In this document: positions 14,383 to 21,068 of the stretch, in pieces
Layout of the letters: every line of letters begins with the position of its first letter
How positions within the stretch are numbered: position 1 is the first letter of the stretch
NCBI RefSeq assembly: GCF_030362855.1
Contig: NZ_JAUCBP010000014.1
Coordinates: forward strand, 1 to 35,480
Source of the DNA: Neoalteromonas arenosi
GTDB lineage: Bacteria; Pseudomonadota; Gammaproteobacteria; Enterobacterales; Alteromonadaceae
DNA: 35,480 bases
Direction of reading: 5' to 3'
Notes under the pieces: generated by a model
Database searches by the model: none
What the model was told of the DNA's origin: nothing
The model's input: only the letters and a program-made list of their open reading frames with translations
Program-made: the position numbers and the translations under genes

Positions 14383-14814
14383 GTGCAAGTTACCATCAGT
14401 ACCAACCGCGACGATTTGGATTTTGACGTGATTTACGGCTTTATCTCCACCAGCTACTGGGCAACGGGGATCCCGCGTGAGGTTATGCAGAAGGCTATCG
14501 ATAATTCGCTGTGCTTTGGCGCCTATAACACCGCTGGCGAACAAATTGCATTTGCCCGTGTAACAACCGATAAAGCGACCTTTGCTTATCTCGCCGACGT
14601 TTTTGTACTGGAGAGTTACCGCGGCTTAGGCGTGAGTACCAAGCTAATGGAAGCTATTACTGGGCATCCAGACTTACAGGGCTTGCGCCGCTTTATGCTG
14701 GCAACCTTCGATGCCCACGGTTTATATGCCAAGTTTGGATTTAAGCCGATTGAACACGTGGATACCTTGATGCAAGTGCATAGCCCTGATGTGTATAATC
14801 AGCGGGGATACTAG
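14383..14814 (+). CDS. GNAT family N-acetyltransferase
   Basis: 143 aa from GTG 14383, with a strong AAGGAG. The opening includes IYGFISTSYWATGIPREVMQKAIDNSLCFGAY, followed by FARVTTDKATFAYLADVFVLESYRGLGVSTKLMEAI with the acetyl-CoA loop, and AHGLYAKFGF. This is the short single-domain GNAT group with the conserved S-Y-W-A-x-G-I-P segment, seen widely in bacteria and fungi and without a fixed acceptor. Single gene between two lipoprotein genes. Confidence 0.9.
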   Translation: MQVTISTNRDDLDFDVIYGFISTSYWATGIPREVMQKAIDNSLCFGAYNTAGEQIAFARVTTDKATFAYLADVFVLESYRGLGVSTKLMEAITGHPDLQGLRRFMLATFDAHGLYAKFGFKPIEHVDTLMQVHSPDVYNQRGY

Positions 14815-14914
14815 GCAGAAATTTTTTTTGGAATTTTTTGTAGCTGCAGGCGTCAAAGCAACAAGTATCCACACTGCAAACTGAATGCTAGGATCCCAAT
14901 AATACTGAGAATGG

Positions 14915-15364
14915 ATGATGAAAAAACTCACTGCACTGTTTGTCATGTTACTTGGCTTTACACTTGCTGGATGTGCACCTGGGCCTTTAACACCGAGCCC
15001 CGAACAAACGCGAGAATTGACTCAGCAGGCAATCGATTATCAACCCAGTGGCAATAGTAATCGTCAGATTTTGAATATCAAAGCAGCGGGCGTGCAAGGA
15101 CAGTTTGTTTATCTCAACACCGAACTGGATTACCGCGACCACTCGAACATTACAATCGCCATTCCGCCGTCTGTGGCTCAGCAGCTTGAACAGAAGTTTG
15201 GTGCCTCGCCGCAAGATTACTTTATCGGTAAATCGGTGTCGGTAACCGGTGACTCCCGTAAAATCAAAGTCCGCGAAAATAACGATGGGGTACCTACAGG
15301 CAAGTACGTCTACCAAACGCATATCCGTATTACCCAACCAGAACAAATTGTGGTGCTCAACTAA
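14915..15364 (+). CDS. Lipoprotein with OB-fold-like domain
   Basis: 149 aa from ATG 14915 (a second ATG follows at once). The signal peptide ends LAGC (Cys20). The mature part has strands consistent with a small beta-barrel, notably FIGKSVSVTGDSRKIKV and YVYQTHIRITQPEQIVVL. The order G-K-x-V-x-V-x-G-x-x-R...I-x-I-x-x-P-x-Q-I recalls OB-fold domains in envelope proteins. That is a fold guess only. The 100 bp before it contains T-runs but no gene. Confidence 0.65.
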   Translation: MMKKLTALFVMLLGFTLAGCAPGPLTPSPEQTRELTQQAIDYQPSGNSNRQILNIKAAGVQGQFVYLNTELDYRDHSNITIAIPPSVAQQLEQKFGASPQDYFIGKSVSVTGDSRKIKVRENNDGVPTGKYVYQTHIRITQPEQIVVLN

Positions 15365-15455
15365 GGCTCGTTGTGTTGGGGAAAGAGTCTTTGTACTCAC
15401 ATCATGGATTGGTTATGCTTCTGACATGCTGAACCCGAGAGTTTGAGACCTTACA

Positions 15456-15773
15456 TTGGATCCGAAAGCCTACATCGATGAGTTTGCCTGTATCGCTCAT
15501 CTGCCGCGCGAACAACAATTCAAAGAAATTGAAGCGGCGATCGAAGCAATAAAGCAAGATAGTGCCTTACCGGTATTACCACTGATTAGTATTGCAATCC
15601 CTGCCATTGTAGTTGGTGCGCTGGTTGCCATGATGTACCTGTTTTTTGGTGGTGAAAGCTGGACCTTAGTGATCGCCGCGATATTTGGTTTACTGGTCTC
15701 TCGCGTCATTGCCAGTGAACTACGCGCCAAGTTGCTCAATAAAGCGCTGCACAAGCGCCAGCAGGTAGAATAA
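15456..15773 (+). CDS. Small membrane protein, two TM segments
   Basis: 105 aa from TTG 15456. A helical N-terminal part (about 1-38, with REQQFKEIEAAIEAIKQD) precedes a hydrophobic hairpin at about residues 41-66 and 68-86, then a basic amphipathic tail. TAA is followed at once by the ATG of the next gene, so translation is probably coupled. No family recognised. Confidence 0.6.
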   Translation: MDPKAYIDEFACIAHLPREQQFKEIEAAIEAIKQDSALPVLPLISIAIPAIVVGALVAMMYLFFGGESWTLVIAAIFGLLVSRVIASELRAKLLNKALHKRQQVE

Positions 15774-16178
15774 ATGGCCAAGACCATTGAGTACCGGGTT
15801 AATGCACCTGTCAGCGTCGACCAATTTCACGATGTGCTAAATGCCAGTACGCTCGGTGAGCGCCGCCCGGTGGAAGACAGTGTGTGTTTGCAAGGCATGT
15901 TAGCCAACGCCAATCTAATAATTTCAGCCTGGCAGGGCGCAACCTTGGTGGGAATTGCTAGAAGTGTCAGCGATAACTACTATGCTTGTTACTTGTCTGA
16001 TCTGGCTGTATCTGAACACGCGCAGCAGCAAGGTATTGGCAAGCAACTGATTGCACTGACACTCAAGCAGCTTCAACCCACCTGTAAATTGATTCTCATT
16101 GCTGCACCAAAGGCGAATGAGTACTACCGTAAGCTGGGTTTTGAGCACAATGACCGCTGCTGGGTCACCACGCCCTAA
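15774..16178 (+). CDS. GNAT family N-acetyltransferase
   Basis: 134 aa from ATG 15774, immediately after the previous stop. Motifs: YRVNAPVSVDQFHDVLNAS, LVGIARSVSDNYYACYLSDLAVSEHAQQQG running into the acetyl-CoA loop QQGIGKQLI, and NEYYRKLGF. This is a minimal GNAT of the kind often found near polyamine or antibiotic acetyltransferases; the acceptor is unknown. Its last base abuts the last base of the opposing exonuclease gene, with no space for a terminator. Confidence 0.9.
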   Translation: MAKTIEYRVNAPVSVDQFHDVLNASTLGERRPVEDSVCLQGMLANANLIISAWQGATLVGIARSVSDNYYACYLSDLAVSEHAQQQGIGKQLIALTLKQLQPTCKLILIAAPKANEYYRKLGFEHNDRCWVTTP

Positions 16179-16880
16179 TCACGTTGCATTCTGCGGTGGC
16201 TTACCCAGCGAAATAACCTCTATCGCCCCGGTGTGCTGTAAGTCTTTAACATGTAACTTACCGTGAGGGTCGAGTTTCTGTTGCTGCGCAAACCACAAGG
16301 TTAAAGTTGCCAATGCATCATCTAAAGCATTGTGCGCGGGCGCTGCCGGTAAGTTTAATCGGTCTCGACATACACTTAAGGTTGCGCTATTCGGTGGTAA
16401 CACTTGTTGCTGTTTCTTAAGCTCATAAACCGCCAGCTTGAGCGTATCTAAAGTAACGATTGCCGGCACATATATGCCTAAGTTAGTCGCCACTTGATTG
16501 AGCACACCAATATCCAACGAGGTGTTGTGAAACAGCCAAATGTGCGAGCCAATGTAGGTTTGCATCGCTTCAACCGATTGTTGCACGTGCGTACCTTGCC
16601 GGACCTCTTCGTCAGTTAACCCATGGATCACAGGGCTTTGCGCCAAGTCACCTTTAGCCCGAATCACCTGATAATAACAACTGGATAAGTCGACGGTGTT
16701 GCCTTTGCCACTAACCCACCCTATCGAGAGCACTTTGGCGGTCTGAGGATCAAGTGATGTAAGTTCAAGATCGATCGCCAAGATTGGTATATCGCGCAGC
16801 TGTATAGCGCCAATTGCTTGTGGAATAGGGATGCCAGAGTGGCCGCTTAAGCGTCGCCACAGTTGGTTTAAAAATCCCAT
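16179..16880 (-). CDS. DEDDh 3'-5' exonuclease (DnaQ-like)
   Basis: 233 aa. The three exonuclease motifs are present: Exo I D37-x-E39 (AIDLELTSLDP), Exo II D123 (HNTSLDIGVL) and Exo IIIe H183-x4-D188 (AHNALDDALAT). This is the same fold as the epsilon proofreading subunit of DNA polymerase III, but as a stand-alone protein. The start directly follows the stop of the DUF294 gene (shared position 16880), so the two are almost certainly one operon. Proteins of this kind are regularly found next to cNMP/CBS/DUF294 nucleotidyltransferases beside acetate symporters. The substrate may be a nucleic acid or a nucleotide signal. Confidence 0.92.
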   Translation of the reverse strand: MGFLNQLWRRLSGHSGIPIPQAIGAIQLRDIPILAIDLELTSLDPQTAKVLSIGWVSGKGNTVDLSSCYYQVIRAKGDLAQSPVIHGLTDEEVRQGTHVQQSVEAMQTYIGSHIWLFHNTSLDIGVLNQVATNLGIYVPAIVTLDTLKLAVYELKKQQQVLPPNSATLSVCRDRLNLPAAPAHNALDDALATLTLWFAQQQKLDPHGKLHVKDLQHTGAIEVISLGKPPQNAT

Positions 16881-18712
16881 TAGCCCATGCCACCCGCGAA
16901 TTTCATCACAGCCGCTTGTTGGGCGCGGTCAATCGCTTTAAACGCTGCCTTGAGCTGATGTTTTTCAATTGATGACAACTCACTAATAGAGACACAATTG
17001 TCAGTAACGCTCTGGGTTAACTGGTGCCGCCAGCGCAAACGATTCATAAATAACCAAATATCGCGCAAGTTTGCTGCATCGCGCTGGGATAAACCACTTT
17101 CTTCGGGCAGATTATCGAGTCGGCCCAATGTCGACGGCATTTTCAAGCCGCTCTCAAGTGCATAAAGACGCACTAAATTATTGATAATCGCAACCGCATT
17201 GACTTTCAAATCGATGCTGTCTTTGATTTCTCGGCCTTTCTCAAAGACAAACTTTTGAAACATCGACAGCGGCACATCGACTTCATTGGCGTGGCGCGCA
17301 AGTGCGGCTAAGAACATCTTTTGTTTAAGCAAGGGGGCGCGCGCTTCTTGTAAGCGTTTGAACAACTCAACATCACCCGCTGCTGCGCGCGCATCGAGAA
17401 AGATATTAAAGTGCATGATGGCTTTTGGTGTAGGCTGTTTAACCCACTTCTGCGCTTCTTCGATAGCGTCGTCTAATGATAACCGCAGCTCTGGATTAGA
17501 CGCCATGATATTCCCCGGACAAAGCTTAATGCCGCATTTATTTAGCCCCTGACAAACATACTCTGACATCTGTGTAAAGTATTCGGCTTCTTGTTCATTT
17601 GGTCGATGCGCAAGTAACAATGCGTTGTCTTGATCTGAGCCCATCGTTTGGTCTTCGCGAGCTTGTGAGCCATACACAATCCAACAGTATCCCATGGGAG
17701 CATGACCATGCTTCTGTTGAAAAAATGCGATAAGTTTGCGCGTCATGATATCCGTGGCTTGCGACAGCACTTTACCAGCAATATCAAAATCGCCGGGGCG
17801 TTTCGCGTGGATAGAAAAATAGTGCGGAATTTGCCAACTGGCGCGAGTTAGCTCGTAAAGATTTTGCGCTTTGGATAATTCCCCAATTACGAATAGCACA
17901 TTGCCGCGCTGATGACGCACAATGTCACTGGCGGTGATCATCCCCACTGGCTGTTGTGAAATGCGATCGACCACCGGCAAGTGATGTATGTTGCGTTCAC
18001 TCATTACCGACAGGGCATCAAACAACGTGCGGTTATGCGTGATCTTGGCCGGTTCGGCGGTCATTACTGTCGCAATGCTGTCATTCAGATCGCGCGCAAC
18101 TGCAACCACGCGATTGCGCATATCACGGTCAGTGACAATCCCCGTCAGCTGATTGTCCTCGGTGAGTAGTAATGACGATACATTCTCTTCGGCCATAAGC
18201 TTAGCCGCAGCGTGAATGCTAGTACTCGTATCCGCTTGGATCGGGGCACGGCTAATCACCTCTGATAGCGGTTTATACAGCCACATAGAGTTTGAATCTT
18301 CGACCGCTTTGTTTTGCAATGCATCGGTTTTAGCGCTGTTGAAAAAAGCCGCGATTTTAGGATTTTCCATCGCGTTTAATACGGCGTCTCGAGCTAAACA
18401 AAACACTAAACCTGCACTATCGACCGTAATATCAATCGCGTAATCGACACCATCGATGATGCTGTTGATGCCAAAATAATCACCGTCGCTTAGGTGACGC
18501 TCCGGCCCGTCAGAATCTTTAACCGAAAATTGGCCGCTTTGTATGAGATACAAGCAACCTTTATTCGCTGCCAGTAACTCCTTGGCGTTGTTTGGGGCGA
18601 TATAAACCAAATTTGCAGTTTTTGCCAACGGACTTAAATCATTGTCACACAGCTGATCAAAAGGTGCCGAGCTGTGCAAAAAATCAAATACCTGCTGAGG
18701 TATAGCGGTCAT
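16880..18712 (-). CDS. cNMP-binding/CBS/DUF294 nucleotidyltransferase signalling protein
   Basis: Started at the ATG at 18712 (610 aa), with AAGGGG about 5 nt upstream; a longer frame back to 18817 would cross a terminator and has no ribosome binding site. Domain order: cyclic-nucleotide-binding-like domain (about 10-130), a CBS pair (about 150-270, with TSSIHAA-type starts and GIVTDRDMRN and GMITASDIV ends), a DUF294 GlnD-like nucleotidyltransferase (GSQAREDQTMGSDQD, 348-362, with the metal-binding S-D-x-D), and a C-terminal DUF294_C helical domain. The family is thought to modify or sense adenylates and to regulate its neighbours, here the acetate-type symporter. Catalytic motif intact. The GlnD-like fold suggests protein nucleotidylylation, which is inference. 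Confidence 0.92.
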   Translation of the reverse strand: MTAIPQQVFDFLHSSAPFDQLCDNDLSPLAKTANLVYIAPNNAKELLAANKGCLYLIQSGQFSVKDSDGPERHLSDGDYFGINSIIDGVDYAIDITVDSAGLVFCLARDAVLNAMENPKIAAFFNSAKTDALQNKAVEDSNSMWLYKPLSEVISRAPIQADTSTSIHAAAKLMAEENVSSLLLTEDNQLTGIVTDRDMRNRVVAVARDLNDSIATVMTAEPAKITHNRTLFDALSVMSERNIHHLPVVDRISQQPVGMITASDIVRHQRGNVLFVIGELSKAQNLYELTRASWQIPHYFSIHAKRPGDFDIAGKVLSQATDIMTRKLIAFFQQKHGHAPMGYCWIVYGSQAREDQTMGSDQDNALLLAHRPNEQEAEYFTQMSEYVCQGLNKCGIKLCPGNIMASNPELRLSLDDAIEEAQKWVKQPTPKAIMHFNIFLDARAAAGDVELFKRLQEARAPLLKQKMFLAALARHANEVDVPLSMFQKFVFEKGREIKDSIDLKVNAVAIINNLVRLYALESGLKMPSTLGRLDNLPEESGLSQRDAANLRDIWLFMNRLRWRHQLTQSVTDNCVSISELSSIEKHQLKAAFKAIDRAQQAAVMKFAGGMG

Positions 18713-18732
18713 AGTAGCCCCTTGTCTCTTTG

Positions 18733-18760
18733 CTGCTGAGTTTTGATTGTCACTCAGCAG
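18733..18760 (-). promoter_or_regulatory. Stem-loop in the leader of the DUF294 gene
   Basis: CTGCTGAG and CTCAGCAG form a perfect 8-bp stem with a 12-nt loop, about 20 nt upstream of the ATG at 18712 on the minus strand. It lies downstream of the symporter's terminator, so it is part of any leader reading into the DUF294 gene. It has no T-tract. It could control read-through or translation. Confidence 0.4.
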
Positions 18761-18785
18761 ATCCCCAACGTCGCTGCGCTGGATC

Positions 18786-18813
18786 AAAAAAAGGTCCGAA
18801 TAAATCCGGACCT
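18786..18813 (-). terminator. Rho-independent terminator of the symporter operon
   Basis: On the minus strand AGGTCCG and CGGACCT form a 7-bp GC-rich stem with an 8-nt loop, followed by seven Ts. It begins about 24 nt after the symporter stop. This is a textbook intrinsic terminator and implies that the downstream DUF294-exonuclease pair has its own promoter or depends on read-through. Confidence 0.9.
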
Positions 18814-18836
18814 CCACGGAACTCCCTAATCAATGA

Positions 18837-20543
18837 TTAGTGAGCAGAAGCTTCACCTGCTCCTTTAGGGAAGCGGATACTTTCAACTAATTGTTGGATT
18901 TCTTCCGGCGCTTCATCAGTCATCTTGAACACTGCGAATGCCACACCAAAGTTAACCAACATACCAAGCGTACCGATACCTTCTGGTGATATACCGAACC
19001 ACCAGTTTTCAGGTACGTTTGCAGCCGGATTCACAAACTTGAAGTAAATGATGTAAGCCGCAGTGAAGGCGATACCCGCGAGCATACCTGATACTGCACC
19101 TTTGTCATTCATACGCTTGCTGAAGATACCCATGATAATCGCAGGGAAGAAGCTGGATGCGGCTAAGCCGAAGGCAAACGCTACCACCTGCGCCACGAAT
19201 CCGGGCGGATTAATACCGAAGTAACCTGCAATACAGATAGCCACCGCTGCCGCTAACCGTGCATAGAACAGTTCAGCTTTATCGGTGATATTTGGCGCAA
19301 AGTTACGTTTCAGCAAGTCATGCGAGACGGAGGTGGAGATTACTAACAGTAGTCCGGCTGATGTCGACAAGGCTGCAGCAACACCACCGGCGGCTACTAG
19401 TGCGATAACCCATGCTGGTAAGTTAGCAATTTCAGGGTTAGCCAGTACCATGATGTCACGGTCAACACGCATTTCGTTACGCTCGTCACCTGAGTAGAAC
19501 ATTTTGCCGTCGCCGTTTTTGTCTTCAAAACCGATAAGACCTGTTTGCTCCCAGTTTTTAATCCAAGTAGGCGCTTCTGCATAGCTTGTACCCATCGCAT
19601 CTGGACCGTTGATAGTCTCAATCATGTTAACGCGGGCAAATGCAGCTAAAGAAGGAGCAGTAGTGTATAGGATAGCGATGAACGCTAACGCATAACCAGC
19701 ACTCTTCCGCGCATCACGTACTTTAGGTACAGTGAAGAAACGTACGATTACGTGCGGTAGACCCGCAGTACCCACCATTAGAGCGAAAGTAATGAAGAAC
19801 ACGTCAATAGTACTCTTAGTACCCGAGGTATATTCATTAAATCCAAGTTCGGTGGACAGCCCATCGAGTTTGTCCAGCAGGAACACCCCGGACCCGTCGG
19901 CCAAGGTCGCACCAAAGCCTGTTTGCGGTAGGATATGACCAGTTACCATCATAGAGATGAATACTGCAGGTACGATGTATGCGAAGATCAATACACAGTA
20001 CTGAGCGACCTGAGTGTAAGTAATCCCTTTCATACCACCAAGTACGGTGTAGAAGAACACGATACCCATACCGATAATAACACCCGTTACGATATCAACT
20101 TCTAAGAAGCGACTGAATACAACACCAACACCGCGCATCTGACCTGCTACATAAGTGAAGCAGACAAAGATTGCACAGAATACCGCTACAGTACGTGCTG
20201 TTTGACTGTAATAACGATCACCGATGAAATCAGGTACCGTAAATTTACCAAACTTACGCAAGTACGGTGCTAAACAAAGCGCTAGCAATACGTAACCACC
20301 GGTCCACCCCATAAGGTAAACTGCGCCGTCGTATCCCATAAAGGAAATCAAACCGGCCATCGAAATAAATGACGCTGCCGACATCCAATCTGCCGCAGTC
20401 GCCATACCGTTCATTACCGGCGGAACACCACCACCAGCAACGTAGAAATCATTGGTTGAACCCGCACGGGCCCATATCGCAATGGCAATATACAGCGCGA
20501 ATGAACCGCCGACGATTAAAAATGTGAGAGTTTGAACGTCCAT
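18837..20543 (-). CDS. Sodium:solute symporter, VC_2705/ActP-like (acetate uptake)
   Basis: 568 aa, about 13 predicted membrane helices, SLC5/SSS family. Diagnostic blocks: FYVAGGGVPPVMNGMATAADWMSAASF near the N-terminus, VPDFIGDRYYS, YVAGQMRGVGVVF, a GGMKGITYTQVAQY motif and GLPHVIVRFFTV. With the adjacent DUF4212 protein it matches the VC_2705 subfamily, related to the acetate permease ActP. A long extracytoplasmic loop contains DKNGDGKMFYSG (341-352), an EF-hand-like Asp-rich loop known in this subfamily. Cotranscribed with DUF4212 (4-nt gap) and sits beside crbS, so acetate or a related short acid is the best substrate guess. Confidence 0.95.
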   Translation of the reverse strand: MDVQTLTFLIVGGSFALYIAIAIWARAGSTNDFYVAGGGVPPVMNGMATAADWMSAASFISMAGLISFMGYDGAVYLMGWTGGYVLLALCLAPYLRKFGKFTVPDFIGDRYYSQTARTVAVFCAIFVCFTYVAGQMRGVGVVFSRFLEVDIVTGVIIGMGIVFFYTVLGGMKGITYTQVAQYCVLIFAYIVPAVFISMMVTGHILPQTGFGATLADGSGVFLLDKLDGLSTELGFNEYTSGTKSTIDVFFITFALMVGTAGLPHVIVRFFTVPKVRDARKSAGYALAFIAILYTTAPSLAAFARVNMIETINGPDAMGTSYAEAPTWIKNWEQTGLIGFEDKNGDGKMFYSGDERNEMRVDRDIMVLANPEIANLPAWVIALVAAGGVAAALSTSAGLLLVISTSVSHDLLKRNFAPNITDKAELFYARLAAAVAICIAGYFGINPPGFVAQVVAFAFGLAASSFFPAIIMGIFSKRMNDKGAVSGMLAGIAFTAAYIIYFKFVNPAANVPENWWFGISPEGIGTLGMLVNFGVAFAVFKMTDEAPEEIQQLVESIRFPKGAGEASAH

Positions 20544-20547
20544 GGTA

Positions 20548-20814
20548 TTACTCCTCGTCTACGCCGTATTTTTTGTCCATGGCATTCATTTTTGCCATAT
20601 AGACAAAAATCAGTGCGACAAACACATAAATAGAGCCCTGTTGTGCAAACCAGAAACCTAATTTGAAGCCGAAGAATTGAATAGTATTCAATTGCTCAAC
20701 AAATAAAATGCCGGCGCCGAATGACACGACGAACCAGACCACCAGTAGCTTAGCGAGTAAGGCGAGGTTTTCCCGCCAGTATGCGCTTTTATCATCATCG
20801 TTCTTAAAAGCCAT
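20548..20814 (-). CDS. DUF4212 small membrane partner of the symporter
   Basis: 88 aa from the ATG at 20814, with GAGGA 7 nt upstream; a GTG further upstream would place the ribosome binding site inside the gene. Two hydrophobic segments (about residues 20-42 and 54-76) with a charged N-terminus and acidic C-terminus (KKYGVDEE). DUF4212 genes almost always precede a VC_2705-type sodium:solute symporter and probably encode an accessory subunit. The 4-nt gap to the symporter gene supports translational coupling. Confidence 0.93.
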   Translation of the reverse strand: MAFKNDDDKSAYWRENLALLAKLLVVWFVVSFGAGILFVEQLNTIQFFGFKLGFWFAQQGSIYVFVALIFVYMAKMNAMDKKYGVDEE

Positions 20815-20990
20815 TTTGTAATCCTCGATCACGTTAATTGGATGTTTTGTTTTTTACATTTCTCTAACCAAGTGCCTCTAGCAGGCCATATGCGCAATGC
20901 TAAACTCACTGGCGACAGGCTAAACCCACAAAAAATGCTTGATTAGAGCCTTGATAGATACTTTAGACCTGTCGAAGCCAACTCGAAATG

Positions 20991-21002
20991 AGACCATGGT
21001 CG
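20991..21002. promoter_or_regulatory. Candidate CrbR operator between symporter operon and crbS
   Basis: AGAC-CATG-GTCG matches the AGAC-N4-GTCT palindromes seen twice upstream of acs. It lies 67 bp before the crbS ATG and about 177 bp before the DUF4212 start, so it could serve either divergent transcript. A further AGAC-CT-GTC variant occurs near 20965. The shared spacing suggests a common regulator, and CrbR is the obvious candidate; this is inference. Confidence 0.45.
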
Positions 21003-21068
21003 TAGGTTTCAATAAACGCTTGAAGCTGTGATAAAGTCTGGTTTGTAAACAATATGTTAGGAATTAAC

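Noticed and set aside
14820-14840. T-rich stretch as terminator
   Set aside because: The T-runs at 14823 and 14836 are not preceded by a stem.
1-16178. Chromosomal integron with attC sites
   Set aside because: Gene content fits, but gaps are mostly too short for attC and no RYYYAAC/GTTRRRY pairs with matching arms were seen; no integrase gene is present.
18713-18817. N-terminal extension of the DUF294 gene
   Set aside because: It crosses a terminator and a stem-loop, has no Shine-Dalgarno, and the ATG at 18712 does.
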